A stretch of 64,000 nucleotides of DNA from positions 3,906,501 through 3,970,500 of the forward strand of contig NZ_CP040094.1 of assembly GCF_013343235.1 (NCBI RefSeq), written 5' to 3'. The translations under genes were made by a program, and so were the position numbers. The stretch is from Nostoc sp. TCL240-02 (GTDB lineage: Bacteria > Cyanobacteriota > Cyanobacteriia > Cyanobacteriales > Nostocaceae). Shown one piece after another: positions 17,949 to 27,330 of the stretch; positions within the stretch are counted from its first letter, which is position 1; every line of letters begins with the position of its first letter. A model generated the notes under the pieces. The model did not search any database and was not told the DNA's origin. It was given only the letters and a program-made list of their open reading frames with translations.

Positions 17949-19049
17949 TCAAATGAATATTTGATGCCCGCCACAAGCTTGGTTAATAATTTGCTCAACT
18001 TTCCCAAAGAAGGCATTCTCTGAGAAGTTTGCTACTGCATGATTACGGATGCGATCGTAATCCCAAGAAATGCCATTGGCTTCTTGTAATGCAATTTGTA
18101 GAGATTCGGGTGTTTGTCTTTTGAAAAAGACTCCTGTTTCACCTGGTATTTGAGTATCTAATACTCCACCGGCACCATAAGCGATAACTGGTGTGCCGCT
18201 AGCATTAGCCTCTACTGGAACTAACCCGTAATCTTCTAAAGCTGCGACAATAATAGACTTGGCTTTGGAAAACAAGTCTTTACGGGTTCTATCACTTACG
18301 TGTCCCAAGAACACAATATTTTGTAATGCTTTAGATTTTAACCGTGCTAGTTCTGGCCCGTCACCTGATATTAATAAGCGCCATCCTAGCCAGTTAAAAG
18401 CTTCGACTATTATATCAAGGCGTTTATAGCTAATCATCCGGGCTGAAGCCAGATAATATTCATCTTTTATATCTGAAAAAACAAATTTACTAGTATCAAT
18501 TGGATAGTTAACCATCATTGCCTTTTTGCCATAAATATTTTCAATCCGGCGGGCAACAACACTAGAATTAGCAATGTAAAGGTCAGGTTCCTGGGCATAT
18601 TTCAGGTCTACCTTTCTCATTACTTGAAATACTTGTTCAATTAAAGGTGCAAAATATCTATAGTCTCCGTACTCTCTTAAATAAGTTGCTGTATCCCATA
18701 AGAAACGGGTGACGTTATGGCAAAAGCAAATGTGGCGGGCATGAGGATTTTTTCGTACTGCTTTGGCGAAGCTGGTGCTACTGCTAATAATTAGATCGTA
18801 GTCTTGCAGATCCAAGGAGCGAAAGGCAGGAAAGTATAGAGGAGCCATTGACCTGAAATACTTTGCTGCACAAGGGATTTTTTGTAAGAAGGTTGTGTTG
18901 ACTATGCGATCGCCTAGATCGATAGTTTTTTGGCGATCGTACAGAGATGTGAAAATGTCTGCTTCGGGATAACGCTTACAAAGCAGTTCAAATACACGCT
19001 CTGCCCCACCTCGCTGGGTTAAATAATCGTGGACTAGAGCAATTTTCAT
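17949..19049 (-). CDS. glycosyltransferase, GT4 family
   Basis: A 366-residue GT-B enzyme starting MKIALVHDYLTQRGGAERVF, the canonical GT4 acceptor-side loop. Later segments are YLASARMISYKRLDIIVEAF and LISGDGPELARL for the donor domain, and AALEDYGLVPVEANASGTPV carrying the conserved glutamates. It resembles mannosyl/rhamnosyl-type GT4 enzymes of exopolysaccharide clusters, but donor specificity cannot be read. It is 129 bases downstream of the SAF-domain dehydrogenase gene, with a pyrimidine-rich repeat in the gap, and upstream of the Wzc-like gene. Confidence 0.87.
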   Translation of the reverse strand: MKIALVHDYLTQRGGAERVFELLCKRYPEADIFTSLYDRQKTIDLGDRIVNTTFLQKIPCAAKYFRSMAPLYFPAFRSLDLQDYDLIISSSTSFAKAVRKNPHARHICFCHNVTRFLWDTATYLREYGDYRYFAPLIEQVFQVMRKVDLKYAQEPDLYIANSSVVARRIENIYGKKAMMVNYPIDTSKFVFSDIKDEYYLASARMISYKRLDIIVEAFNWLGWRLLISGDGPELARLKSKALQNIVFLGHVSDRTRKDLFSKAKSIIVAALEDYGLVPVEANASGTPVIAYGAGGVLDTQIPGETGVFFKRQTPESLQIALQEANGISWDYDRIRNHAVANFSENAFFGKVEQIINQACGGHQIFI

Positions 19050-19072
19050 GAATTTGACCTAAATAGGGAATG

Positions 19073-19158
19073 GGGCATTGGGCATTGGGCATGGGTTATT
19101 AATTCTTCTCCCTTATCTCCCTTATCTTCCTTATCTCCCTCATCCCCCCATCCCCGCG
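19073..19158. repeat. tandem gggcatt and pyrimidine-rich repeats
   Basis: Three copies of ggcattg-like heptamers are followed by repeated ctcccttat units and a C-run. This is an STRR-like array in the gap between two island genes. Confidence 0.55.
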
Positions 19159-19178
19159 TTTTATGATATGAAGCCCTA

Positions 19179-20492
19179 TTACCCAACTGCTACCAAGATT
19201 TTTTCTGGGGCGAAATAATTGTTTTGCTCATTTCTTAGTTGGTCGCAGAGTCTGCCTTCAGGTAATTCTACATCCTCATAAGTGAGAACTTGATCCTTAG
19301 AAATATCCCGTTTCAGGCGACATCCTTCGGCTAAACCAATTGGTAGGAGATTTTGCTGTTGGACGATGGGGGAATTTTCACATTGTCCGTAGGTCATGTA
19401 GTAACCGATGCCATCTAGGGTTTCTCCAGCTTTCAGGTCGATTTTGGCGGTAGTGACAACATCTACTAACGGGCCTGCGAGTGGAGACATAACGGCATCA
19501 CCGAAGAGGACTGCACGCGCTACGGACAAGGGAACTTCAAAATGACAGAGGTGATAAGGAGTATAGAAGCTGTAAAGTGGGCCTTCGCCTAATTTGTATA
19601 AGTTGAGATAGTGGCGTTGCTTGGGGTCGTCGTGCGTGGCAAATACATATACGCCTGGGCCTGGTTTTGCTCCAACTACATAATCGACAATACCACCCAG
19701 TTCTTTGAGTTGTTCAACATCATATAAATGGGTCATTTCCTCGACATAACCGTTGAAGTCATATCCTAACATTCCCCGTTTGGCGACTTTCATCCCTGTG
19801 GCATTGGCAACGATCGCTTGCTCGAAGGAAATTTTGGTTCCGTCAGCGAAGCTAGCCACCATGTGGGGCTTTTGACCCCAACGTTTAGCAAATCCTTCCT
19901 GGGTGGTGGGGTTGCGATAAGGGTCTTGGAGTCCTTTAATGTTACCGCACAATAAGGGAGTTAAACCAATGCTTTTTACAAAGCGGTAGAGGTTCATTTG
20001 CACCCCTGGCTGATCGCCATCACAAGCAGTAAGAATGACACCTGCTTTGTCAGCATAGACTTTCAGGATGGGGCCAATAGTGCCGTCGAGTTCGGCATTC
20101 ATCATGATCACATGTTTGCAATGAGCGATCGCTTCCATGATGACGTGAGCGCCAAATTCCACTGCACCTGTGACTTCGATTATGGCCTCGATGCCCTCAG
20201 CCCGACACAGTAACTTAGCGTCTTCTGTGACTGCATACTTACCGTTTGCGATCGCATCTTCTAATTCGCTGACAGTTGCAACAACTTGAATATCTTCAAT
20301 TCCTGCTTCCAAATAAGCTTGTTTAGCTGCATCAATCTGGCGATTGGAGATAGCAACTAACTCCATTCCTGGCACGGAATTAACAATTTGGTTGGCAATT
20401 CCTCGACCCATAAAACCAGCACCGATCATTCCTACCTTGATAGGATTTCCTGCTGCTGCACGGGCTTGTAAGGCGCGATCGATAATAATCAT
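19179..20492 (-). CDS. NAD(P)-dependent dehydrogenase with C-terminal SAF domain (homoserine dehydrogenase-like)
   Basis: A 437-residue soluble enzyme. The Rossmann start is VGMIGAGFMGRGIANQI (about residues 20-36). The middle has IEVTGAVEFGAHVIMEAI and ACDGDQPGVQMNLYRFV, the pattern of the homoserine dehydrogenase-like NAD-binding family. Residues about 360-430 resemble a SAF domain (DLKAGETLDGIGYY). Related proteins are found in sugar-modification and envelope clusters. In Anabaena a protein of this type is part of the heterocyst envelope region. The substrate is unknown; oxidation or reduction of a nucleotide-linked or free sugar precursor is inferred from its neighbours. True homoserine dehydrogenase activity is unlikely because of the length and SAF end. 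Confidence 0.72.
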   Translation of the reverse strand: MIIIDRALQARAAAGNPIKVGMIGAGFMGRGIANQIVNSVPGMELVAISNRQIDAAKQAYLEAGIEDIQVVATVSELEDAIANGKYAVTEDAKLLCRAEGIEAIIEVTGAVEFGAHVIMEAIAHCKHVIMMNAELDGTIGPILKVYADKAGVILTACDGDQPGVQMNLYRFVKSIGLTPLLCGNIKGLQDPYRNPTTQEGFAKRWGQKPHMVASFADGTKISFEQAIVANATGMKVAKRGMLGYDFNGYVEEMTHLYDVEQLKELGGIVDYVVGAKPGPGVYVFATHDDPKQRHYLNLYKLGEGPLYSFYTPYHLCHFEVPLSVARAVLFGDAVMSPLAGPLVDVVTTAKIDLKAGETLDGIGYYMTYGQCENSPIVQQQNLLPIGLAEGCRLKRDISKDQVLTYEDVELPEGRLCDQLRNEQNNYFAPEKILVAVG

Positions 20493-20601
20493 GAACTAAA
20501 CTCCTTTTTGGAACTGTTGGTTGTGATACAAATTCTCTATAAACTTGCACTTAATAATTTCTTACAGCTAAATATTAAGTACATTTTCATCAGAATTAAG
20601 A

Positions 20602-21846
20602 TTAGTGATGGCTACTAACTGGTTGTTTGCTAGATGCTATAGAACCAGGATGTTTTTTCTGGCTGTGATTTTCGATAATTTGCTCCACAACATTTCTGTA
20701 GACTTGAGCAAACTTTTCTTTAGTATGATTTGCTCTTGCATATTCCCAAGCTTGACGAGACATCAACTTTAAGTCTTCTACAGGCAAATTGGAAATACTG
20801 ATAACTTTCGCCTTAATTTCTTCAATGGAAAGGTTATCGAAAATCACACCAAAATCGTGAACATCCACACCAGATTCGTAGCTTAAAATGGGAACTAACC
20901 CAGCTTGTAAGCAACTGATTACTGCTCCTGACTGTCCTTCAGAAACGGAAGGATAGACCAGCCCTAGACAGTTATTTGTAACCTCTATAAAGTCAGGGCT
21001 ACTAACATCAATCCATCCATAGGTGTGAATGTTAGGTGTTTCGTACAGTTCTTTATAGAAAGCTTGCTCAAATTCTTTGTCATTACTTACCGGTCCACAA
21101 ACTGTTAAATGGTATTCCGGCATTTGGGCAAAAGCATCTAAAACTAAATCTAATCCTTTAAGGACTAAAGCACTACCACCAAACCACAGAAAACGTTTTC
21201 TTACCGCTTCAAAATCTTTCTTATCAGGATAGGGATAAACGACAGGTGAAGAAATTGGGATACGATACATTGGTTTGTTGGCATACTTGAATGTATCAGT
21301 TGTGAAATCATTACCCAACACAATTGCACAATCAGCATATTCAATTCCCAAGTTAGGAACCTCAAATCGCTGTGGTTTTAAGGTGACACCTTTGCGCTGT
21401 TGTACTTCTAAAAGCCTGTTGCATTCAGCTGCATTGCGAAACACCATATTTGCAATGTCAACGTGGAAAATTTTAATGCAATCTTTATTAAGTTTTGGCG
21501 CAAGCGCTTCCATCCGGTGACGGATATCAATGAAAAAAACGTAATCCTTTTGCGGAACGAATTTATCATTGTGGAACTGGATAACATCAACGTTATAACC
21601 CAAGTCTAAATAAGTTTGGGCTATCTGCCAAACTTCCCAGTACCAAGTGTGGTCATTAGGCATTGGCTGACCAGGTTTTAAGAGGAATGGCTCAATTCGA
21701 TAAGAAAGAAGTACATTCCCCTTAGAAGGTTGTTTTGGCTTTAGAGAAACAACCTCTAAGGTCTTAGCGTAATTAATCCGAGCTTGTACTTTGTTGGAGA
21801 CAAAAGATATAGTATTAGCGATACGAGATAGAATCTTATTTGACAT
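20602..21846 (-). CDS. GT-B glycosyltransferase (GT1/GT4-like)
   Basis: A 414-residue protein with a divergent N-terminal half and a recognisable C-terminal donor domain: RKRFLWFGGSALVLKGLDLV, then YHLTVCGP, then YPSVSEGQSGAVISCLQAGL, which occupies the position of the E-x7-E motif of GT4 enzymes (only one acidic residue visible). The C-terminal tail (HSQKKHPGSIASSKQ) is hydrophilic and probably disordered. It follows rfbC after 180 bases, and the gap holds a dispersed repeat. It is likely one of the sugar transferases for the envelope polysaccharide; the altered motif makes the exact reaction uncertain. Confidence 0.68.
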   Translation of the reverse strand: MSNKILSRIANTISFVSNKVQARINYAKTLEVVSLKPKQPSKGNVLLSYRIEPFLLKPGQPMPNDHTWYWEVWQIAQTYLDLGYNVDVIQFHNDKFVPQKDYVFFIDIRHRMEALAPKLNKDCIKIFHVDIANMVFRNAAECNRLLEVQQRKGVTLKPQRFEVPNLGIEYADCAIVLGNDFTTDTFKYANKPMYRIPISSPVVYPYPDKKDFEAVRKRFLWFGGSALVLKGLDLVLDAFAQMPEYHLTVCGPVSNDKEFEQAFYKELYETPNIHTYGWIDVSSPDFIEVTNNCLGLVYPSVSEGQSGAVISCLQAGLVPILSYESGVDVHDFGVIFDNLSIEEIKAKVISISNLPVEDLKLMSRQAWEYARANHTKEKFAQVYRNVVEQIIENHSQKKHPGSIASSKQPVSSHH

Positions 21847-21938
21847 TTATTTCTACCTAATTTCATTAACTTAATATCCCAAACTTTAATTAGTAATTGA
21901 TAGTTCTATCTACATCAATTCTAATCTCTTTATTTACT

Positions 21939-21990
21939 TTGCGCTCTTTGCGTCCTTCTCTAACGAGACGCTACGCGACTGCGGTTCGTT
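21939..21990. repeat. small dispersed repeat, copy B
   Basis: It matches the element at 62728-62784 over tttgcg, ttctctaacgagacgct, cgcga and tgcggttcgtt, with a few substitutions and indels. It lies between rfbC and the downstream glycosyltransferase gene. Confidence 0.65.
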
Positions 21991-22026
21991 AAAAATAATT
22001 TCATGAACCATTCAATATCCCTGTAT

Positions 22027-22581
22027 TTATTTAGAGGCACTGCCAACAGTCATCATTCTCAACAAAGGCCAACTTAAATCTTTCTCAGACATTTCAGTTA
22101 CATCTAGAGGCCAATCAATGGCAAAGAATGGGTCATCATAGCGTAAACCTCTCTCATACCCTGGCGTATAAAATTCACCCACTTGATATACAACTTCAGT
22201 CTCATCTGTAAGTGCTTGATAGCCGTGAGCAAACATTTCTGGAACATACAAAGCGCGGCGGTTTTCTGGTGTTAGTTCCACCCCAATGTGTGATAGAAAG
22301 CTAGGAGATTCAGGACGCATATCAATAATTACGTCATAGATAGCGCCTTTAGTACAGCGAATTAACTTCGTTTCTGCTGCTGGCAGAATTTGATAGTGCA
22401 TTCCTCGGATAGTGCCTTTTTTGTAGTTAAAAGACAGGTTGCATTGGGCAACTGTTGGCTTTAATCCGTGTGCTTCAAATTCTTGAGCGCAGAAAGACCG
22501 AGCAAAAAAACCACGGTGGTCTGGCTTTTCTTCTAAGTCAATAATGAATGCGTCTTTGAGTTCGGTTGCGGTGAAAATCAT
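22027..22581 (-). CDS. rfbC: dTDP-4-dehydrorhamnose 3,5-epimerase-like (RfbC/RmlC)
   Basis: A 184-residue cupin of the usual family length. It shows KPDHRGFFARSF, the catalytic histidine in TIRGMHYQ, the lysine in AETKLIRC, DVIIDMRPESPSF, and PEMFAHGYQAL with the later YTPGYERGLRYDDP tyrosine region. It would epimerise a 4-keto-6-deoxy nucleotide sugar at C3 and/or C5. The island has a cytidylyltransferase but no visible dTDP-glucose synthase or 4,6-dehydratase, so the real substrate may be a CDP- rather than dTDP-linked 4-keto sugar, or the dTDP enzymes lie elsewhere. Confidence 0.82.
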   Translation of the reverse strand: MIFTATELKDAFIIDLEEKPDHRGFFARSFCAQEFEAHGLKPTVAQCNLSFNYKKGTIRGMHYQILPAAETKLIRCTKGAIYDVIIDMRPESPSFLSHIGVELTPENRRALYVPEMFAHGYQALTDETEVVYQVGEFYTPGYERGLRYDDPFFAIDWPLDVTEMSEKDLSWPLLRMMTVGSASK

Positions 22582-22623
22582 TATGATTCCTTTGAGATGA
22601 ATGTTGGCTTGCTAACTGCTTAA

Positions 22624-22800
22624 CAAACCACAGAGACGCAGAGGGCACGGAGATATGAGAGTTTGAGAGATATTTTGTATCAATTTTAAACCTACAAATT
22701 TGATTTTTATAGCATTTTTGAATTGACACATAAACTCTTATTTCTAGCTTTATGTAAAGCTCATTCTCTTTCTTTGCGTTCTCTGCGCCTCTGCGGTTAA
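22624..22800. repeat. inverted pair of dispersed repeat fragments
   Basis: aaccacagagacgcagag at 22624-22641 and ctctgcgcctctgcggtt at 22783-22800 are inverted copies with two mismatches. They bracket the gap between the dioxygenase-like gene and rfbC, and could form a large weak stem. Confidence 0.5.
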
Positions 22801-22814
22801 TTAAATTTACGTTT

Positions 22815-23666
22815 TTAATTTGAAACTTTAACTACATCTGATGCAGACTGTAACTCTATTCTGGGATAAGTATCATCCCAGTATTGGGTACAGAGGTCTG
22901 GCCGTTCAGGAGGATTAGCGGTGTAGCAAAAGAATAGTGTTGACCGGTCTTCTGTACGAACTGTGCCGTGATGTAAGGCATTTTTGGTATCTACAATAAT
23001 GACTGTACCTGCTGGGCCTGGACAAGATTTCCAAGCTGATTTGGGGATGACTGGTTTTACTTGTTCATCGTCGATACCCATATAGTTTGACTTCCAAAGT
23101 TTGTAGTAAAGTCGAACATAATTCCAACTAAATAAGGAAGTTAGGGAGCGAGGGATGTATTGAAAAGGCCCAGTTTTTTCTTCTACATCATTCAAGTAAA
23201 TAATGATTTTGATAATCCGCCGATCTTCTGCATCGCTATGCCATAGTAGTGTCCCAAACTGATATTTGCTTTTGAAATCTTTGCGTAAATGTACACCATG
23301 AAAAGCAATAGGAAGACCGATATAGTTTTCGATGATGTTGAGTAGCCTTTTCTCTACACCCCAGGCATAAAATTCTGGTAAGCCTGTAACTGTGTAAATT
23401 TGTGGCAATCTTTCATCTAGATGCTCATTGGTGGGATTTTCCATCTGAAGCAATTGATGGTGAGCAGCTTTGAGCAGTTCGGAGCTAGAGTCGAACCCTA
23501 AATCTGCCAAATTGGTGACGTAAACACCATCTTTTTTGAGAGTCTTAAGGATGTTGCGATCGCTTCCTGCTAATGCTGGCAGATTTCTGCTATGCTTCCA
23601 ACGAGCTAGGTAATATTCAAAGTCAGATGAGAGTGTAGCTATTTTGCGTTTAATCGCGTTAAACAT
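22815..23666 (-). CDS. PhyH-like Fe(II)/2-oxoglutarate dioxygenase
   Basis: A 283-residue soluble protein. The iron-binding facial triad is visible as H143-x-D145 in LLWHSDAEDR and a distal histidine, H232 or H233, in NALHHGTVRT. R241 in EDRST is placed to bind 2-oxoglutarate. GPFQYIPRS and GPAGTVIIVDT are typical beta-helix elements of the phytanoyl-CoA dioxygenase family. Such enzymes hydroxylate small molecules, lipids or sugars using O2. In this island it probably modifies a sugar or lipid precursor, but the substrate cannot be named. It is 49 bases after a GT2 gene, suggesting co-transcription. Confidence 0.75.
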   Translation of the reverse strand: MFNAIKRKIATLSSDFEYYLARWKHSRNLPALAGSDRNILKTLKKDGVYVTNLADLGFDSSSELLKAAHHQLLQMENPTNEHLDERLPQIYTVTGLPEFYAWGVEKRLLNIIENYIGLPIAFHGVHLRKDFKSKYQFGTLLWHSDAEDRRIIKIIIYLNDVEEKTGPFQYIPRSLTSLFSWNYVRLYYKLWKSNYMGIDDEQVKPVIPKSAWKSCPGPAGTVIIVDTKNALHHGTVRTEDRSTLFFCYTANPPERPDLCTQYWDDTYPRIELQSASDVVKVSN

Positions 23667-23715
23667 GGTGCAAATCCTTCTCTTATTGATATATAGTTGT
23701 TAGTAATTAGGTAGT

Positions 23716-24723
23716 TTATGGCTTATAGATACGTACTTCTTCAGTAGATATTTCGCTTGATTCTGCTAAACCGAATTCTTTAGAAACCATTACATCAAAA
23801 GCACATAAGCTGACTAAAGCCAAAAATGGAACTACTGTTTTGATGGCAGACATCGGCCATCTTCTTAAAGCACCCAAGAAAACTTTTAAGTTGACTTCTT
23901 TACCATTCTGCAAAAGCATCCGTCTACAAAATTGCTTAGAATATCCACTCTGCTCTAATTTCAAAATCACTTCAGGAATATGTTTGTATTGCATTAATAG
24001 TGCTGATTTTGGTTCTTTCTGCCAATAACTCACACCAACAATACATTCTAAATAAGTCTCTTTAGTGACAATTACACTACCATTAGCAGCACAATATCCG
24101 GCTAAATATGCTAAAGATATCCAGTTATTCTCAGCATCTGACCAATCCTGTAGAGCGCGTTTTACTAAGTCAGTGCGATAGACTGTAGCAGTCAGAAAAA
24201 TGACTGCACCGACACTTTTTGAAAAACAATGTTCAAATATGGCTTTACCATCACCTTTAGCATCTTCACTATCAACATCAAACCAGCGATTACCAACGAT
24301 TGTTGGTGGATGAACTGGTTCACCAGTAATTTGGTTACGACCGGAAAAATTGAGGAATAATAATGATAAATCTTCGTGTTGTCTGAGTTTGCTAATCACA
24401 TAAGCAATTGCTCTATCTTGAATTGGATCATCATCGCCGATTGTCCAAACATATTTTGTTGTTGTAGACTTTAGGCAATACATAATATTTTTAACTACGC
24501 CTAAATTCTTTAGATTCTTACTTGATTTAAATGTAATATTGTTAAGTTTTACTTGCCATTTTTGGATCACCTCCTGAGTATTATCTGTTGAACAATTATC
24601 GGATACTAAAATCTCACACTCATCTTCAAAACCTTTGATAGCTTGAGCCAACCATGTTAGCTGTTTATCAAGTAAACTGGCACGATTATAAGTTGGTATG
24701 GCAATAGTCAGGAGTTTATTCAT
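23716..24723 (-). CDS. glycosyltransferase, GT2 family
   Basis: A 335-residue GT-A enzyme starting with LLTIAIPTYNRASLLDKQL. CEILVSDNCSTDNTQEVI is the nucleotide-binding segment and VWTIGDDDPIQDRAI is the aspartate-rich metal site. A hydrophobic segment near residues 292-312 suggests a membrane anchor. It belongs to the same type as the GT2 gene at 9028-10020. It lies between the C-methyltransferase (199 bases upstream) and the PhyH-like gene. Confidence 0.85.
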   Translation of the reverse strand: MNKLLTIAIPTYNRASLLDKQLTWLAQAIKGFEDECEILVSDNCSTDNTQEVIQKWQVKLNNITFKSSKNLKNLGVVKNIMYCLKSTTTKYVWTIGDDDPIQDRAIAYVISKLRQHEDLSLLFLNFSGRNQITGEPVHPPTIVGNRWFDVDSEDAKGDGKAIFEHCFSKSVGAVIFLTATVYRTDLVKRALQDWSDAENNWISLAYLAGYCAANGSVIVTKETYLECIVGVSYWQKEPKSALLMQYKHIPEVILKLEQSGYSKQFCRRMLLQNGKEVNLKVFLGALRRWPMSAIKTVVPFLALVSLCAFDVMVSKEFGLAESSEISTEEVRIYKP

Positions 24724-24922
24724 ATTAAGCTTAATTCTATAGTTAAGAGGCTATTAACAACAGCTTGTTAATAAACAAGCTGCTTCTAAGTTGATTTTTT
24801 GATATTTAACAACAAAAGCTTTATTAAACTACGCCTTTTAATTACTTTTTACCTATTCTCTATGCTCATATTGACAAAAATAAAATAGTAATAAAAGGCG
24901 CTTTTTGGGTTATATTTAGTAA

Positions 24923-26200
24923 TTACGACGCTATTAAAAGCCTATCCGGAATAGAACACGGATAAATTTTTACTTCAGGAATTGGTACAACAAACTGTCC
25001 ACCCCACTCGCCAATAAATGCCATTTGCTCCATAATTTCCTCTTTGAGATTCCAAGGTAAAATTAGAACATAATCTGGTTTAGTTTCGCGGATTTTGTCT
25101 GGTTCAAAGATAGGAATATGAGTTCCAGGTAAAAATAAGTCTTGTTTGTAAGGGTTGCAATCGACTGTGTAATCGATAAAATCTTTCCCAATCCCACAGT
25201 AATTAAGCAATGTGTTGCCTTTGGCCGGTGCGCCATAACCAACAATTGATTTCCCTTCTGCTTTTGCACTCAGAAGAAAATTTAATAGCTTATGCTTTGT
25301 TTTTTTGACTTTTTCGCCAAATGTAATATAAGTCTCTATCTGATGCAGTCCGGCAGCAATTTCTTTTGCTTTCAGATGGCTAACTCGGTCACTGATGTCA
25401 GGACTATCAGCATCGTTATGTTTGGCATAAATTCTTAGTGAACCACCATGAGTTGATAACTCTTCCACATCAAAAAGTTGCAAATTGTGTGCTGCAAAAA
25501 TCTTTTCGATAGTAATAAATGAGAAGTAAGAAAAATGCTCGTGATAAATAGTATCAAATTGATTTTGTTCAATCAATTGCAAAATGTGAGGAAACTCCAT
25601 CGTCAAAATACCATTCGGTTTGAGGATAAGTTTCATCCCAGCGATGAAATCATTTAAATCTGGTACATGAGCTAAAACATTGTTGCCTATCAAAAGATCG
25701 GCTAGTTTTCCTTGTATCACAAGTTCTTTGGCAGTCTCAACCCCAAAAAACTTGTTGATACTAGGAATACCTCTATCTTGAGCTATCTTAGCTATATTTG
25801 CGGCTGGTTCTATTCCTAAAACGGGGATTCCCTTTTCTACAAAATATTGCAATAGGTAGCCATCGTTGCTGGCAATCTCAATAACTTGATTATGATGATT
25901 AAAGCCAAATTTCTCTACCATCATATCAGTGTAAGCTTTGACGTGTTTTAGCCAACTTACTGAGTAAGATGAAAAGTAAGCATAATCGCTAAAAATATGA
26001 TCGGGAGTTTCAAATTGTTCTAATTGAACTAAAAGAGTCTCTTCAGACACATAAGCGTGGAGTGGATAAAATTTTTCGGCATGATTTAGCTGTTCTGCTG
26101 TCAGATAAGCATTAGCTAAAGGTGACATTCCTAAATCAATAAAGGTTTGGTGCAGAGGTTGACCACTGAAACGACATTTTGCGTTTGCCATATTTTTCAA
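24923..26200 (-). CDS. sugar C-methyltransferase, three-domain type
   Basis: A 425-residue enzyme with the layout of deoxysugar C-methyltransferases such as TylC3/NovU: an N-terminal small domain (residues about 5-65), a SAM-binding domain (VIEIASNDGYLLQYFVEKG near residue 105, then LIGNNVLAHVPDLNDF), and the C-terminal domain with SIVGYGAPAKGNTLLNYCGI. It transfers a methyl group from SAM to a sugar carbon, giving a branched sugar. The N-terminal domain normally binds zinc with two Cys-x2-Cys pairs. Here only one cysteine remains (CRFSG, and VSEET in place of VCxxC), so zinc binding is probably lost. It is 101 bases after the SDR gene, in the order cytidylyltransferase, flavoprotein, SDR, methyltransferase. 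Confidence 0.82.
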   Translation of the reverse strand: MKNMANAKCRFSGQPLHQTFIDLGMSPLANAYLTAEQLNHAEKFYPLHAYVSEETLLVQLEQFETPDHIFSDYAYFSSYSVSWLKHVKAYTDMMVEKFGFNHHNQVIEIASNDGYLLQYFVEKGIPVLGIEPAANIAKIAQDRGIPSINKFFGVETAKELVIQGKLADLLIGNNVLAHVPDLNDFIAGMKLILKPNGILTMEFPHILQLIEQNQFDTIYHEHFSYFSFITIEKIFAAHNLQLFDVEELSTHGGSLRIYAKHNDADSPDISDRVSHLKAKEIAAGLHQIETYITFGEKVKKTKHKLLNFLLSAKAEGKSIVGYGAPAKGNTLLNYCGIGKDFIDYTVDCNPYKQDLFLPGTHIPIFEPDKIRETKPDYVLILPWNLKEEIMEQMAFIGEWGGQFVVPIPEVKIYPCSIPDRLLIAS

Positions 26201-26301
26201 CTCACTGATTACAAATAATTTGATGGATGAAATAAGTCCGAACCAAATATTGTTGATTCGGAAACTTAGATTATTGATTCTTTGTTGATAGGCAACTCTA
26301 T

Positions 26302-27330
26302 CTACTTTTTATTCCAGAAGAAATCTTTGTCAATTTGCTCGGTACGGATTAGATACTCTAGCTGTTTTAAGCGAGTAAATCCTCTAAACAAGAAAGTGTC
26401 TTCAGCCATATCTATTTGGCTAAATAAATCAAATAGCTGCTGGGCACCAAGTCGGGCATTCCAATCACATTTAAATCCGGGGAGAATTGTGTTGATTTTC
26501 TCGAAGGATACCCGATAGCTGCGGTTGTCTGAGCCGTTGTCACCAAAGGATAATTTACAATCTGGGAAAATATCAGCAATAATTTCCGCAATTTCTTTGA
26601 CACGATAGTTGTTTGCTGTGTCTCCCACGTTGAAGATTTGGTTATGTACAATATCCCGTGGTGCTTCTAAAGCGCAGACTATTGCTTTGCAAATATCCAG
26701 TGCGTGGACTAATGGCCGCCAAGGTGTGCCATCACTAGTCATTTTGATTTGTTTGCTAGTCCATGCCAACCCAGCTAAGTTGTTTAAAACAATATCAAAG
26801 CGCATTCTCGGAGAAGCACCAAAGGCTGTGGCATTCCGCATAAAGGTGGGAGAGAAATCATCGTCAGCGAGTGGTCTGACATCCTGTTCTACCAGAGTTT
26901 TGCATTCTGCGTAGGCTGTTTGAGGATTAATTGGGGATTCTTCTGTGACATCACCTGCGGTAGCAACGCCGTAGACACTGCACGAAGACATATATACAAA
27001 ACGACGCACACCCATAGCTTTAGCCAGGCTAGCGAGACGAACTGAACCTACATGATTAATTTCGTAGGTAATATTAGGTGCTAATTGTCCGGCTGGGTCG
27101 TTGGAAAGTTCCGCCATGTGAACTATTGCTTCAACGCCTTCCAAATCATCGGGGGTGATGTTGCGAATATCTTTGTTAAGGGTTTTGGGTGTTACCCCAT
27201 TAGCGTTGTATAGCCAACCGACTTTATAAAAACCAGTATCTAGACCGATAACTTCATGTCCGCGTTCGATTAACAGAGGCGGTAATAATGAACCTAAATA
27301 GCCTTCTGTTCCAGTTACTAATATTTTCAT
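26302..27330 (-). CDS. extended SDR, NAD-dependent sugar-nucleotide epimerase/dehydratase
   Basis: A 342-residue extended short-chain dehydrogenase. The nucleotide motif is VTGTEGYLGSLL at the N-terminus, and the catalytic residues are in YMSSCSVYG and the YAECK (YxxxK) motif near residue 145. WRPLVHALDICKAI and NQIFNVGD are standard family segments. It acts on a nucleotide-activated sugar in the cytoplasm. It is the only candidate in the window for a sugar 4,6-dehydratase or 4-ketoreductase step between RfbF and the C-methyltransferase. Sequence alone does not separate epimerase, dehydratase and reductase functions. Confidence 0.8.
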   Translation of the reverse strand: MKILVTGTEGYLGSLLPPLLIERGHEVIGLDTGFYKVGWLYNANGVTPKTLNKDIRNITPDDLEGVEAIVHMAELSNDPAGQLAPNITYEINHVGSVRLASLAKAMGVRRFVYMSSCSVYGVATAGDVTEESPINPQTAYAECKTLVEQDVRPLADDDFSPTFMRNATAFGASPRMRFDIVLNNLAGLAWTSKQIKMTSDGTPWRPLVHALDICKAIVCALEAPRDIVHNQIFNVGDTANNYRVKEIAEIIADIFPDCKLSFGDNGSDNRSYRVSFEKINTILPGFKCDWNARLGAQQLFDLFSQIDMAEDTFLFRGFTRLKQLEYLIRTEQIDKDFFWNKK

